DNA of 64,000 bases from Wenzhouxiangellaceae bacterium (GCA_028289455.1 JANQPN010000039.1:1-64000); one strand, 5' to 3'. Shown: positions 54,149 to 63,940, counted from the stretch's first letter. Notes: generated by a model not told the origin, from the sequence alone. Numbers and translations: made by a program.

Positions 54149-54179
54149 AAAAAAAACCGCAGCAGTGCTGCGGTTTTTT
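54149..54179 (-). terminator. Intrinsic terminator of the ompA gene
   Basis: CCGCAG (54157-54162) and CTGCGG (54168-54173) form a stem; on the minus strand it is followed by eight T. Six T also follow on the plus strand, so it may act in both directions. Confidence 0.82.
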
Positions 54180-54196
54180 GATCTGGCCAGGTACCG

Positions 54197-55285
54197 TTAT
54201 TTGCTGGTAATTACCAGTTCAGTACGGCGGTTTTCAGCCCGTCCTTCGCTGGTGTCGTTGCTGGCTACAGGCTGGCTTTCGCCATAACCTTTTGAGGTCA
54301 TGCGATCAGCTGCAACACCTTTGCTGATCAGATAATCACGCACCACAGAAGCGCGGCGGTCTGACAAGCCCTGGTTATAGTCTGCAGTGCCTACCGAATC
54401 AGTATGACCGGCCACTTCAACTCTTACCTGCTGATGACGCTGCAATGTAGTTGCTGCATCATCCAGAATGGCAAAAGATTCATTGGTCAGGCGTGCTTCG
54501 TCGAAAGCAAAATTTACACCCGGCAGGTCAATGATGACCTGAACTTCGCAGCCATCCATATCCACCACGGCGCCTTCTCGTGTATTAGGACATTTGTCCT
54601 TGCTGTTGAGCACACCGTCACGGTCGTCATCACCATCAACCAGAGGTGGAGGTGGTGGCGGCGCAGCCGGTGCAGGTGGTGGTGGTGGCGGTGGCGGAAC
54701 CGGAGCAGCACCAAATTTCCAGGTTACACCGGCAGTGAACAGGAAGTCATCATAACGATTCTCGCCCAGATCACTGTCGTTACCTACGTCAGTCCGCCAG
54801 GCAGCCTGAAACCGGGCACCCAGATTGTCATTAAGCTTGAAGCCAACGCCGGCAACCGGTGACAGATAAAAAGCCACATCCTTATCACCACTGATACCGC
54901 CATCAAATGCATGCCGGTAGGTACCGCCTGCACCAAGCCCCAGGTAGGGTCTGATCAGACTGTCTTCGCTGCGGAAATGATAGCGGCCGAACAAGCCTAG
55001 AGATTTGGCATTGAAGTTAGTGCCAAAGAAGCCTGGTGGAGGCGTCAAATCCGAATCGATACGGTCAAATTCCAGATCAAACGATACGTGTTCACTGAAG
55101 AAGCGTCCCAGGCCAACCCCAAAAACAGCTTCGTTTTCCACATTAGCGCGATCAGAATCCAGTTCGGCAAAACCACCGAAAGCGCTGGCATACCAGCGAT
55201 CATCATATTCGCTTTGCGCTTGAACAACCCCGCATGACAAAGCAATGGCACATGCCAGTACAGCTTTTTTCGCTGCATTTTTCAT
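54197..55285 (-). CDS. OmpA-family outer-membrane protein with TSP3-like Ca-binding linker
   Basis: 362 residues from MKNAAKKAVLACAIALSCGV, chosen because AAGGAGG lies 6 bases before the ATG at 55285. The 8-stranded barrel includes VENEAVFGVGLGRFFSEHVS. A Pro-rich stretch (APVPPPPPPPPAPAAPPPPP) follows, then DGDDDRDGVLNSKDKCPNTR, a thrombospondin-3 type calcium-binding motif. The OmpA_C domain has VNFAFDEARLTNESFAILDD, VAGHTDSVGTADYNQGLSDR and SNDTSEGRAENRRTELVITS. It should link the outer membrane to peptidoglycan. The order barrel-Pro-TSP3-OmpA is known in Gammaproteobacteria. Confidence 0.92.
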   Translation of the reverse strand: MKNAAKKAVLACAIALSCGVVQAQSEYDDRWYASAFGGFAELDSDRANVENEAVFGVGLGRFFSEHVSFDLEFDRIDSDLTPPPGFFGTNFNAKSLGLFGRYHFRSEDSLIRPYLGLGAGGTYRHAFDGGISGDKDVAFYLSPVAGVGFKLNDNLGARFQAAWRTDVGNDSDLGENRYDDFLFTAGVTWKFGAAPVPPPPPPPPAPAAPPPPPPLVDGDDDRDGVLNSKDKCPNTREGAVVDMDGCEVQVIIDLPGVNFAFDEARLTNESFAILDDAATTLQRHQQVRVEVAGHTDSVGTADYNQGLSDRRASVVRDYLISKGVAADRMTSKGYGESQPVASNDTSEGRAENRRTELVITSK

Positions 55286-55443
55286 TATCAGCCTCCTTAA
55301 TGACTGAGCGATCAAAATTATTAACCGCTTCATTATATCAAGATGGCGTGGCGTTCAGGTGATTTTTTGCAGGCTGATACAGGTTTTAACTATTAGACCG
55401 ATTGATTACCGGCCACAGTATGAATTGTCGTGTGAATCTGGCT

Positions 55444-55875
55444 TCAGCTGCGGCGGACATCGCCCATTTGCCGCTGCCTGTGTTCCCAGCGCTCCTGCGC
55501 ATCCAGACTGAGTGTTGCTATTGGTCTGGCTTCCAGCCGTGCCAGGCCAATTTCTTCTCCGGTTTCTTCGCAGTAACCATAGGCGCCCTCATCAATCCGC
55601 GCCAGCGCCTGATCAATCTTGCCGATCAATTTGCGATAACGGTCGCGGGTACGCAGTTCCAGGCTGTTTTCAGTTTCCCGGGTAGCGCGCTCGGCTTCAT
55701 CACCAACATCACGTACTTCATCACGCAGGTTGTTGATGGTTTCCTGCGACTCTTCCACCAGTTCCTGGCGCCAATTCAGCAGTTTCTGCCGAAAATACTC
55801 AAGCTGCTGGCTATTCATATACTCTTCTTTTAACGAAGGTTTGTAATTTTTTGGTAACACTATCTGTTCTGACAT
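55444..55875 (-). CDS. dksA: RNA polymerase-binding transcription factor DksA, single-cysteine type
   Basis: 143 residues. N-terminal EEYMNSQQLEYFRQKLLNWR starts the coiled coil. Its tip carries RDEVRDVGDEAERATRETEN with the DxxDxA needed to act on RNA polymerase with ppGpp. The zinc-finger region reads GAYGYCEETGEEIGLARLEA and ARPIATLSLDAQERWEHRQR. The four ligand positions are C, T, S, A instead of CxxC...CxxC, so no zinc can be held by the usual four Cys. This is like the zinc-free DksA of Alphaproteobacteria. It is the only DksA in the window. Confidence 0.92.
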   Translation of the reverse strand: MSEQIVLPKNYKPSLKEEYMNSQQLEYFRQKLLNWRQELVEESQETINNLRDEVRDVGDEAERATRETENSLELRTRDRYRKLIGKIDQALARIDEGAYGYCEETGEEIGLARLEARPIATLSLDAQERWEHRQRQMGDVRRS

Positions 55876-56003
55876 TATCTGAACTCCGAGTCGGTCTGGC
55901 AGTTTTTACCAGGCGGCGGACTTTATAACCTAAGTTGCTGGCCGCGGCAAGCGCTGGCCTGATATAGTGGTGAATTGTATGAATTCCAAGTAGGACCCCG
56001 ACA

Positions 56004-56252
56004 ATAAAACGATTACTGCACAAACTGATCAGGATTTACCAGTATTGGTTCAGTCCCTGGGTAGGTCGACAATGCCGTTTCACCCCCAGTTGCTCAAACT
56101 ATGCATACGAAGCGATTGAAATACACGGCAGCGCTTATGGCAGCTGGCTGGCATTGAGGCGTATTCTACGCTGCCAGCCTTTCTGTAAAGGCGGACTTGA
56201 CCCCGTACCAGGCTCTCACCAGACAAATTCAGAGGTAACCGGAAATGACTGA
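56004..56252 (+). CDS. yidD: Membrane protein insertion efficiency factor YidD, with no standard start codon
   Basis: 82 residues read from ATA at 56004. KRLLHKLIRIYQYWFSPWVG is followed by RQCRFTPSCSNYAYEAIEIH, GSAYGSWLALRRILRCQPFC and GGLDPVP, all diagnostic YidD motifs with the three conserved Cys. The family begins M-K/R-x-L-L, so residue 1 falls exactly on ATA, with TAGGA 8 bases upstream. No ATG, GTG or TTG exists in frame between the TGA at 55980 and the conserved start. The gene ends in TGA at 56250, overlapping the dihydroorotase start by 8 bp (ATGACTGA). YidD assists insertion of membrane proteins with YidC. Either AUA initiation or a mutated/miscalled start is possible. Confidence 0.85.
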   Translation: MKRLLHKLIRIYQYWFSPWVGRQCRFTPSCSNYAYEAIEIHGSAYGSWLALRRILRCQPFCKGGLDPVPGSHQTNSEVTGND

Positions 56253-57588
56253 TACAGTCTTGATTAAAAACGCTATGCTGGTCAATGAGGGCCGGCAGCG
56301 ACGCACCGATGTGCTGGTCAAAAATGACCGGATCGAGCGCATTGACGCCAATATCTCTGCGCCCGAGCGGGCTAAGGTGATTGATGCCGACAGTTTACTG
56401 CTGCTGCCGGGTATGATCGATGATCAGGTTCATTTCCGTGAGCCCGGCCTGACCCAGAAAGGCGACCTTGCCAGTGAGTCAGCCGCTGCAGTTGCCGGTG
56501 GCATCACCAGCTTCATGGAAATGCCCAATACTTCGCCAACCACGACTACCCGGCAGGCATTGGCAGATAAATATGTCATGGCCGAAGGACGCTGCGCGGC
56601 CAATTATGCGTTCTACTTTGGGGGTAGTAACGATAATATCGAGGAGCTTCGCCGGCTTCCTGCCACCGATGCCTGCGGCATCAAAGTATTTATGGGCGCA
56701 TCAACCGGCAATATGCTGGTGGATGATGAGGAGGTGCTGGAAAAAATTTTTGCGGCAGCGGAAATCCCGGTGACCACGCACTGTGAACATACCCCTACGA
56801 TATTGCAAAATCTGGAGCAGGCAACACAGCGCTTCGGCAAAGATATCCCAGCCAGCGCGCACCCCGAGATACGCAGCGTTGAAGCCTGCCTGAAATCATC
56901 AAAACTGGCCGTCAGCCTGGCTGAAAAGTTCGGTACCAGGTTACATGTTCTGCATTTAACCACTGCAGAAGAGATGGCGCTGTTTAAACCAGGCGATATG
57001 CCCGGAAAACAAATTACTGCCGAGGTATGTGTTCACCACCTGCACTTTACCGCTGATGATTATGCCGAACTGGGTAACCAGATCAAATGCAATCCGGCCG
57101 TTAAGGCGCCTCGTCATCGGGAAGCACTGCTGGAAGCAGTCAATGACGGCCGCATTGATATTATCGCAACTGATCATGCGCCCCATTTGCCATCAGAAAA
57201 AAATTCCGGAAACTACATCACCGATGCAGCCGGACTGCCATTGGCTCAGCATGCACTGCCATGTGCTTATGAACATGTGCATGCCGGCAGGATCAGCATT
57301 GAACGGCTGGTGCAAATGACCTCGCACAACCCTGCGCTGCGTTTTCAGGTGAGCGAACGCGGATTTGTCCGTGAAGGCTACTTTGCCGACCTGGTGCTGC
57401 TACGGCCTGATTCACCCTGGACAGTCAGTGATGATCAGTGCCTGTCCCGGTGTGGCTGGACTCCATTTTCCGGCCAACGCTTTCATGGCTCGATTCATAC
57501 CACCCTGGTCAATGGTCAGATTGTTTATTCCGGCAACAAAATCCATAATCGTCACTCAGGACAACGATTGGTGTTTGACCGGCATTAA
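56245..57588 (+). CDS. pyrC: Dihydroorotase
   Basis: 447 residues of the class I amidohydrolase type, longer than E. coli PyrC (348). It closes carbamoyl-aspartate to dihydroorotate in pyrimidine synthesis. Metal and substrate motifs are PGMIDDQVHFREPGLTQKGD (HxR type), the carboxylated Lys in CGIKVFMGASTGNML, THCEHTP, LHVLHLTTAEEM and IIATDHAPHLPSEKN. The core is intact, so it is not a PyrX-like pseudo-enzyme. Its ATG overlaps yidD by 8 bp, so translation is coupled to yidD. No aspartate transcarbamoylase gene is in the window. Confidence 0.94.
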   Translation: MTDTVLIKNAMLVNEGRQRRTDVLVKNDRIERIDANISAPERAKVIDADSLLLLPGMIDDQVHFREPGLTQKGDLASESAAAVAGGITSFMEMPNTSPTTTTRQALADKYVMAEGRCAANYAFYFGGSNDNIEELRRLPATDACGIKVFMGASTGNMLVDDEEVLEKIFAAAEIPVTTHCEHTPTILQNLEQATQRFGKDIPASAHPEIRSVEACLKSSKLAVSLAEKFGTRLHVLHLTTAEEMALFKPGDMPGKQITAEVCVHHLHFTADDYAELGNQIKCNPAVKAPRHREALLEAVNDGRIDIIATDHAPHLPSEKNSGNYITDAAGLPLAQHALPCAYEHVHAGRISIERLVQMTSHNPALRFQVSERGFVREGYFADLVLLRPDSPWTVSDDQCLSRCGWTPFSGQRFHGSIHTTLVNGQIVYSGNKIHNRHSGQRLVFDRH

Positions 57589-57726
57589 GCATTGCATTTT
57601 AGTCTAAGTGCAATCGGATGCAGTAATGCCGGGCTGTAACCGGCTAATCTGCCGGACACTGTGTATCAGGTTCACAACAGTTTTTATCAATCGCAGCAGC
57701 GATACTTATTTGGAGTAGTTTAGATT

Positions 57727-58518
57727 ATGAGTTTAATGCAGGGAAAACGCGTGCTGATTGTCGGCGTAGCCAGTCCACGCTCGATTGCTTGGGGGATCGC
57801 TAAAGCAATGCACCGGGAAGGCGCTGAACTGGCATTCACTTATCAGAACGACAAGCTTCAATCACGGGTGGAAAAAATAGCTGATGAATGCGGCTCCAGT
57901 ATCTGCCTGCCATGTGATGTTGCCTATGATGACCAGATTGACAGTGTGTTTGACAGCCTGGGACAGACCTGGGGCCACCTGGATTGTGTGGTGCACTCAG
58001 TTGGTTTTGCACCCCGGGATCAGCTGGAAGGCGGTTTTGTTGATGCCGTTTCCAGAGAAGGATTTGCCATTGCGCATGACATCAGCGCTTACAGCTTTGC
58101 TGCACTGGCGAAAGCTGCCCGTCCATTGATGCAACAGCGCAACGGCTCGCTGCTTACCTTGTCATATCTCGGCTCGGTAAGGGCAATGCCCAGCTATAAC
58201 GTTATGGGCCTGGCTAAAGCCAGCCTGGAGGCTTGTACACGTTATCTGGCGCAGAGTATGGGCCCTGATGGCATCCGGGTTAATGCCATTTCCGCAGGAC
58301 CGATTAAAACACTGGCTGCCGCCGGTATTTCACAATTTCGCAGTATGCTTGATCACGTCGAGCGCTGTGCCCCGCTGCGCCGCACAATCACCACTGAGGA
58401 AGTGGGTAACGTGGCTGCTTTTCTATGTTCTGACTATGCAACCGGGATTACCGGGGAAGTCACTTATGTTGACGCCGGCTACAATATCCTGGGGATGCCT
58501 GAACTGGGCAGCGACTGA
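57727..58518 (+). CDS. fabI: Enoyl-[acyl-carrier-protein] reductase (NADH)
   Basis: 263 residues, normal for FabI (about 262). It reduces trans-2-enoyl-ACP in the last step of each fatty acid elongation cycle. The NAD site is [20 protein letters not shown]. The catalytic Tyr and Lys are in [20 protein letters not shown] (Y-x6-K). [12 protein letters not shown] and [10 protein letters not shown] close the active site. It is followed by a strong bidirectional terminator and the convergent ppiD. Confidence 0.97.
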   Translation: MSLMQGKRVLIVGVASPRSIAWGIAKAMHREGAELAFTYQNDKLQSRVEKIADECGSSICLPCDVAYDDQIDSVFDSLGQTWGHLDCVVHSVGFAPRDQLEGGFVDAVSREGFAIAHDISAYSFAALAKAARPLMQQRNGSLLTLSYLGSVRAMPSYNVMGLAKASLEACTRYLAQSMGPDGIRVNAISAGPIKTLAAAGISQFRSMLDHVERCAPLRRTITTEEVGNVAAFLCSDYATGITGEVTYVDAGYNILGMPELGSD

Positions 58519-58531
58519 CCCGACCGGATAT

Positions 58532-58564
58532 AAAAAAACCGGCGCTGCTGGCGCCGGTTTTTTT
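58532..58564. terminator. Bidirectional terminator between fabI and ppiD
   Basis: CCGGCGC (58539-58545) and GCGCCGG (58551-58557) form a stem with 5-base loop. Seven A precede and seven T follow, so it terminates transcripts of both convergent genes. Confidence 0.9.
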
Positions 58565-58591
58565 AGTTGGACGGATTGCTTAATTGTTTTT

Positions 58592-60616
58592 TTATAAGCG
58601 ATCTTCGTAAACCGTAATTTCATAACGCTCCCGCAACTGATCCAGCAGGCCGGTTCGCTCTTCGCTGACCAGGCTGCGCTGCAGTTGTTGTGATAAGCGC
58701 TGCCGTTCCGCCTCGCTGGCTGTGGTCGGATCGCCAGAGGTAATGCTGTTGAGTCTTACAATGGCCCAATCCTGACCATTTTGCGGAACTGCTTGAATAA
58801 CACCTGTTTGGTCAGCGCCCAGGTTCATGGCAAAGACTGCCTCCAGGAACGTTTGCCCCAGCTGAAAATCGTTACGCGACAGATTCTCCTCATGCACCAA
58901 TGCTGTTTCGGCTACGGCTGGTGATGCTGCTGCCTGATTATCATCATCAGCTTCTGTGCCTGTATCAGTTTCAGTGTCCGCCTCTGTGTCTGTTTCAATT
59001 GCCACAGGGGCAGCTATCGCTGCTATTGCCTGTTCCAGAGTGCTGCCTTCAGCTGTCGCCGCAGCCAGGGCTGCTTCAGCCTCTTCACGGGCCAGCTGGC
59101 TGGCTTTCTGCCGTTGCAGAATATTGCGTACTTCCACCTCCACTTCTTCCAGTGGGCGCGGTGTGGCCGGCACATGCTCGCTGACCCGAGCCACTACCAT
59201 ATGGTTTGGCCCCAACTGGATCGGGTCACTATTGCTCTGTTCGAGCAGCAGCAAATCTGAAAATGCTGCTTCAATGATTTCCGGCCGCGCAGTTAAACCG
59301 GCACCTCCGGTACGTGAAAACAATTCAGTTTCCTGTAAATCCAGGCCCAGTTCATCGGCAACCGGCTGCAGCGCATCGGGCTGCTCGAAGCTAAGGTCGA
59401 CTAATTCATCAGCAACGTCGAGATACTGCCGCTCCGCCAGGTCAGCCCGGGCTTCCTCTTCCAGTTCCTCACGTGCATCCTCAAAGGATTTACCGGTCGA
59501 TGGTTCTATGCCTGTAAGCAAAATAACATGGTAACCAAAGCCTGTGCGTACCGGATCGGAAACAGCACCATCTTCCAGGGCATACAGTGTGTCTTCAAAG
59601 TTTTGCGGCATGATGCCGTTACCCGGATCTATCCAACCCAGATCACCACCAGTGCTGGAAGTACCGGGATCCTGTGAGAACTCTTCCGCAAGTGCAGCAA
59701 AATCCTCTCCATCTCTGATCCGCTGTACCAGCGATTCAGCCAGTGACTGGGCGTCTGCCTCGGTTTGTTCATCAGCATCATTATCCAGGGTCAGCAAAAT
59801 ATGCGATGCCTGCCGCCGTTCCGGTGTGATGAATCTTGATACATTCGCCTCGTAACGATCCTGCAGCAATTGCTCATCAAGTTCTTCGGTGACGCTAAAA
59901 TCAGCGGCATCCACTTCCACATAACTTAATGCAACCTGTTCAGGCTGCATAAACTGGTTACTGTTTTCGTTGTAGTAAGCCTCAACTTCAGCATCGTCAA
60001 TCGTCACTGAATCCAAGTGCACAGAAGCCGGGAATAATGCGTAATCGATATTACGCGTCTGGTTTTGCAATTCCAGCATGGCATCGATTTCGGTTTCAGT
60101 GGGTTGTACTGAGGTCTGCAGGCTGCCGGACAGCGCCTGAGTAGCCAGATTACCACGCAGATCACTTAAAAAGCTTGCTTCATCCAAGCGCTGATTGGCT
60201 AGTGCCTGCCGGTAAATGGTTTCGTTGAATATGCCGGCCACCTGAAAAGCCGGGATTCCCTGCACGGTTTCGGTAAGTTGTGCAGGAGGAATCGCCAATC
60301 CACTGTCTTGAGCATACAGCTCCAGCAGCCGCTGGTCGATAACCGATTCCAAATGCTGCCGCCTGACCAATGGCTGGCTGTAGGCGAATTCATCAAAGTT
60401 CGCACCGAGTAACTGACGCAACCGCTGCCGGTAATTATTGAAGCTGGTCTCAAACTCTGTACGGGTGACATCCGAATCACCAACCCGCGCCACTGCGTCG
60501 GGGGTTCTGACCTGGTTGAAATTCTGAGCGCCAAACGGGATCAACAAAATCCCCAAAAAACCAAAAATGATAATGGCTACGATGCCGCTGATGCGCTCAC
60601 GTATTTGCTGTAACAT
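58592..60616 (-). CDS. ppiD: Periplasmic folding chaperone/peptidyl-prolyl isomerase PpiD
   Basis: 674 residues. A single N-terminal transmembrane helix (GIVAIIIFGFLGILLIPFGA) is followed by a SurA-like chaperone domain (VARVGDSDVTRTEFETSFNN). A parvulin domain spans about residues 262-360 (ERRQASHILLTLDNDADEQT, FSQDPGTSSTGGDLGWIDPG, FGYHVILLTGIEP). A second PPIase-like region then a helical end follow. It helps proteins leaving the Sec translocon fold. Near residue 545-580 lies an acidic low-complexity insert of repeated Thr-Asp/Glu residues (TEADTETDTGTEADDDN), missing in E. coli PpiD. It is followed by two tRNA genes upstream on the same strand. Confidence 0.92.
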   Translation of the reverse strand: MLQQIRERISGIVAIIIFGFLGILLIPFGAQNFNQVRTPDAVARVGDSDVTRTEFETSFNNYRQRLRQLLGANFDEFAYSQPLVRRQHLESVIDQRLLELYAQDSGLAIPPAQLTETVQGIPAFQVAGIFNETIYRQALANQRLDEASFLSDLRGNLATQALSGSLQTSVQPTETEIDAMLELQNQTRNIDYALFPASVHLDSVTIDDAEVEAYYNENSNQFMQPEQVALSYVEVDAADFSVTEELDEQLLQDRYEANVSRFITPERRQASHILLTLDNDADEQTEADAQSLAESLVQRIRDGEDFAALAEEFSQDPGTSSTGGDLGWIDPGNGIMPQNFEDTLYALEDGAVSDPVRTGFGYHVILLTGIEPSTGKSFEDAREELEEEARADLAERQYLDVADELVDLSFEQPDALQPVADELGLDLQETELFSRTGGAGLTARPEIIEAAFSDLLLLEQSNSDPIQLGPNHMVVARVSEHVPATPRPLEEVEVEVRNILQRQKASQLAREEAEAALAAATAEGSTLEQAIAAIAAPVAIETDTEADTETDTGTEADDDNQAAASPAVAETALVHEENLSRNDFQLGQTFLEAVFAMNLGADQTGVIQAVPQNGQDWAIVRLNSITSGDPTTASEAERQRLSQQLQRSLVSEERTGLLDQLRERYEITVYEDRL

Positions 60617-60667
60617 GTTTTTTACCTAATAAAATCCAATACCTGTTATCCAGATCAGGTATAGCCG

Positions 60668-60692
60668 AAAAAAAAGGCGTCCTAGGGACGCC
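60668..60692 (-). terminator. Terminator downstream of tRNA-Asp
   Basis: GGCGTCC (60676-60682) pairs with GGACGCC (60686-60692) across a 3-base loop; on the minus strand an eight-base T-run follows. It lies just past the tRNA-Asp gene and before the ppiD start, separating the hupB-tRNA transcript from ppiD. Confidence 0.85.
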
Positions 60693-60701
60693 TTTTGATC
60701 A

Positions 60702-60778
60702 TGGCGGAGTGGACGGGACTCGAACCCGCGACCCCCGGCGTGACAGGCCGGTATTCTAACCAACTGAACTACCACTCC
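60702..60778 (-). tRNA. tRNA-Asp (anticodon GTC)
   Basis: 77 bases including encoded CCA. On the minus strand the acceptor stem is GGAGTGG/CCACTCC with discriminator G. The D arm holds AGTTCAGTTGGTTAGAAT, the anticodon loop is CTGTCAC (GTC reads GAC/GAU) and the T arm is GGGTTCGAGTCCC. It differs by only a few compensated pairs from E. coli tRNA-Asp. Confidence 0.97.
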
Positions 60779-60785
60779 GTTTTTT

Positions 60786-60861
60786 TGGTGGGTGCTGACG
60801 GGATCGAACCGCCGACCCTCGCCTTGTAAGGGCGATGCTCTACCAGCTGAGCTAAGCACCC
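60786..60861 (-). tRNA. tRNA-Val (anticodon TAC)
   Basis: 76 bases including CCA. The acceptor stem GGGTGCT/AGCACCC, D arm TAGCTCAGCTGGTAGAGC, anticodon loop CTTACAA (TAC) and T arm CGGTTCGATCCCG are all well formed. It sits between hupB and tRNA-Asp, 7 bp from the latter, the same order as in Xanthomonadaceae. Confidence 0.97.
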
Positions 60862-60894
60862 GGCATCAAGGTCATTGACCTCCAGGCAAGCGCG

Positions 60895-61167
60895 CTAGTT
60901 TAAAGAATCTTTGAGCGCTTTACCAGCCTTAAATCCAACATTTTTTGAAGCAGCAATATTAATGGTGGCTCCGGTCTGTGGATTACGGCCGGTACGGGCG
61001 CTGCGTTCACGTACGCTGAAGGTGCCAAATCCAACCAACTGCACACTGTCGCCACTCTGCAAAGCGCCGCCTACGGCTGAGCAGAATGCGTCGAGCGCAC
61101 GACCTGCATCAGCTTTAGTCATGCCACACTCATCAGCCATACAATTGACTACGTCATTTTTGTTCAT
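60895..61167 (-). CDS. hupB: DNA-binding protein HU-beta
   Basis: 90 residues, the standard HU length. [20 protein letters not shown], then [40 protein letters not shown] and [20 protein letters not shown] show the helical dimer core and beta-arm with RNPQTG at the tip. Three Cys (two in NCMADEC) are unusual for HU. It compacts and bends DNA without sequence preference. A sigma-70 promoter lies at 61298-61326. Confidence 0.97.
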   Translation of the reverse strand: MNKNDVVNCMADECGMTKADAGRALDAFCSAVGGALQSGDSVQLVGFGTFSVRERSARTGRNPQTGATINIAASKNVGFKAGKALKDSLN

Positions 61168-61297
61168 TTAGTTAACTCCATAAATCTCTGTTTTTTCTTA
61201 TGCTTGCTAGATGCACTTGCGATGACTCTTCTTTTAGCAGCATTCCCTTATTGCCTGCCATCTTCCGGCAGTTACAGCGACTGCAAGCGAATGCGAA

Positions 61298-61326
61298 ATA
61301 CTATCCCAGCGACACTGCGCCTTCAA
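61298..61326 (-). promoter_or_regulatory. Sigma-70 promoter of hupB
   Basis: On the minus strand TTGAAG (61326-61321) is followed by a 17-base spacer and TAGTAT (61303-61298). Both boxes keep four or five of six consensus bases at ideal spacing. The gene starts about 130 bp downstream. The 61168-61439 gap otherwise holds only an A/T-rich lon 3' end. Confidence 0.6.
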
Positions 61327-61439
61327 GGGAATTTTATACCATCATACTACCCAATTGTCTGTTTTTTTTTTCGCTAAAAAATAAAACAGATTGAGTTCAA
61401 TCGCTTAGCTCATTTGTCTCGATATAACAACAGCAAAAC

Positions 61440-63875
61440 CTAATGGGAACGGATGTTGTTTCTGCCTGTTAAAGTATCACTCTCTGCCGCAGCAGATGGG
61501 GTGGATGATGCTTCTGCCGCAGGCCTGGGAAGCTCCGTTAAGGCAATTTCCAGCACTTCATCGATCCAGCTCACCGGTTTGATGGTCAATTTATCCCGTA
61601 CATTTTCGGGGATATCCACCAGATCCTTGCGGTTATCTTCAGGAATAATAACCGTGTGAATTCCGCTTCGATGAGCAGCCAGCAGTTTCTCTTTCAGCCC
61701 GCCTATCGGCAGCACCTTGCCACGCAGAGTAATCTCTCCAGTCATGGCCACATCGGCACGCACGGGTATCCGGGTGATTGCAGACACCAGCGCGGTACAC
61801 ATTCCAATGCCCGCACTCGGACCATCTTTAGGTGTAGCGCCTTCAGGGACATGGATATGTAAATCCTTGCTCTGATGAAAGTCTTCAGGCAGCCCCAGCA
61901 CTTCTGCGCGTGAACGAACGACTGTCAGCGCCGCCTGTACGGATTCCTTCATCACATCACCCAGCTGACCGGTGTGTGTGAGTTTGCCTTTACCGGGCAC
62001 CAGGCTGGACTCGATCTTCAGCAGTTCACCACCCACTGATGTCCATGCCAGACCGTTAACCTGCCCTACTTCTGGTTCTTTGTCAGCGCTGTCGTAACGG
62101 TACTGACGAACACCAAGATATTGATCCAGGTTGCGAACGGTAATCTGGCGCTTATCACGTTTTTTATCCAATACCAGTTCTTTAACCACTTTACGGCAGA
62201 TCTTGGCTATTTCGCGTTCCAGATTACGCACACCGGCTTCTCGCGTGTAGTAACGGATAATATCGGTGATGACGTTATCGCTGACCTGCAGCTCATGCTC
62301 TTCCAGGCCATGTTGCTGACGCTGTTTGGGCAGTAAAAACCGGCTGGCGATATGGTGCTTTTCATCTTCGGTGTAGCCGGGAATGCGGATAACTTCCATG
62401 CGGTCCAGCAACGGCGCTGGAATGTTTAATGAGTTAGCAGTGGCTATGAACATCACCTCGGATAAATCATAATCCACTTCCAGATAATGATCACTGAAGG
62501 CTTCATTCTGCTCTGGATCCAGCACTTCCAGCAACGCCGAGGAAGGATCACCACGAAAATCCATTGACATCTTGTCCAGCTCATCCAGCATGAACAGTGG
62601 ATTCTTTTTGCCGGCCCGCGACATGGACTGCAGAATTCGGCCCGGCATGGAACCGATATAGGTTCGCCGGTGCCCGCGGATTTCAGCCTCATCACGAATG
62701 CCACCCAACGACATCCGCACGAACTCACGCCCGGTGGCACGCGCTATTGATTTACCCAGCGATGTTTTGCCCACGCCCGGTGGCCCCACCAGACACAAAA
62801 TAGGCCCTTTCATTTTCTTGACCCGCTGCTGCACTGCCAGATACTCGACGATGCGTTCCTTGACCTTTTCCAGGCCATAATGATCGTGATCCAGCACTTG
62901 TTCCGCTGCACTCAGGTCTTTGCCGATTTTGCTGCGTTTTTTCCACGGCAGCCCGACCATCCAGTCAATGTAATTTCGCACCACAGTGGCTTCCGCCGAC
63001 ATCGGTGACATCATGCGTAACTTGCGTAATTCAGACTGCGCTTTTTCCAGTGCCTGCTTGGGCATACCGGCTTTTTCAACTTTACCTTCCAGCTCTTCCA
63101 GATCATCCGGTGCATCATCCAGGTCACCCAACTCTTTCTGGATGGCTTTCATCTGCTCATTCAGATAGTACTCGCGCTGGCTTTTTTCCATTTGGCCCTT
63201 TACGCGACCACGGATACGTTTTTCCAGCTGCAGCATGTCCAGTTCGCCTTCGATAAGCTGCAGCAGCTGTTCCATCCGCTGTTGAACATCGGCCATTTCC
63301 AGCACAGCCTGTTTGTCTTCCAGGCGCACGTTCAAATGCGCTGCAATGGTGTCAGCCAGACGACTGTTGTCTTCTATACCGGCAAGCGTTGTCAGTAACT
63401 CCGGTGGTATTTTCCGGTTGAGCTTGATGTAACGCTCAAACATCGCGGTCAATGACCTGGCAGTTACCTCAGTGGCACGTGGGTCCTCTGGTTGCTCAGG
63501 CTCCAATGAAGACCATTCTGCAGCCAGATATTCCTCCTGCTCATGGTAGGCATTTATCCTGATGCGTTGCCCACCTTCCACCAACACTTTTGTGGTACCG
63601 TCAGGCAGCCTCAACAATTGCAGAATTGTTGCTATGGTGCCGGCTGCATATAAGTCTTCCGGCGTCGGATCATCCACATCCGGACTGCGTTGAGTAACCA
63701 ATAGAATCCGTTTATCCAGATCCATGGCTTTTTTCAGCGCCTGCATGGATTTTTCCCGGCCGATAAACAGCGGAATCACCATAAACGGGTAGACCACCAC
63801 GTCACGCAGTGACAGGACCGGCAACAGTTCAGCCGTTTCCGACTGGCTTATTTCTTGATCAGTTTTATTCGTCAT
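61440..63875 (-). CDS. lon: ATP-dependent Lon protease
   Basis: 811 residues (E. coli 784). The N-terminal domain starts [20 protein letters not shown]. The AAA+ module has Walker [18 protein letters not shown] and Walker [12 protein letters not shown], the region [20 protein letters not shown], and the sensor [20 protein letters not shown]. The Ser-Lys protease domain has [20 protein letters not shown] with the catalytic Ser and [15 protein letters not shown] with the Lys. A Ser/Thr-rich tail ends the protein. It degrades damaged and regulatory proteins. hupB follows downstream as in most Proteobacteria. Confidence 0.97.
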   Translation of the reverse strand: MTNKTDQEISQSETAELLPVLSLRDVVVYPFMVIPLFIGREKSMQALKKAMDLDKRILLVTQRSPDVDDPTPEDLYAAGTIATILQLLRLPDGTTKVLVEGGQRIRINAYHEQEEYLAAEWSSLEPEQPEDPRATEVTARSLTAMFERYIKLNRKIPPELLTTLAGIEDNSRLADTIAAHLNVRLEDKQAVLEMADVQQRMEQLLQLIEGELDMLQLEKRIRGRVKGQMEKSQREYYLNEQMKAIQKELGDLDDAPDDLEELEGKVEKAGMPKQALEKAQSELRKLRMMSPMSAEATVVRNYIDWMVGLPWKKRSKIGKDLSAAEQVLDHDHYGLEKVKERIVEYLAVQQRVKKMKGPILCLVGPPGVGKTSLGKSIARATGREFVRMSLGGIRDEAEIRGHRRTYIGSMPGRILQSMSRAGKKNPLFMLDELDKMSMDFRGDPSSALLEVLDPEQNEAFSDHYLEVDYDLSEVMFIATANSLNIPAPLLDRMEVIRIPGYTEDEKHHIASRFLLPKQRQQHGLEEHELQVSDNVITDIIRYYTREAGVRNLEREIAKICRKVVKELVLDKKRDKRQITVRNLDQYLGVRQYRYDSADKEPEVGQVNGLAWTSVGGELLKIESSLVPGKGKLTHTGQLGDVMKESVQAALTVVRSRAEVLGLPEDFHQSKDLHIHVPEGATPKDGPSAGIGMCTALVSAITRIPVRADVAMTGEITLRGKVLPIGGLKEKLLAAHRSGIHTVIIPEDNRKDLVDIPENVRDKLTIKPVSWIDEVLEIALTELPRPAAEASSTPSAAAESDTLTGRNNIRSH

Positions 63876-63940
63876 ACCTTAATACTTATCTGGCTATGCG
63901 CCTGCTAGTTCAGCGCCTGGCAGGGATGTCTATATTACGG

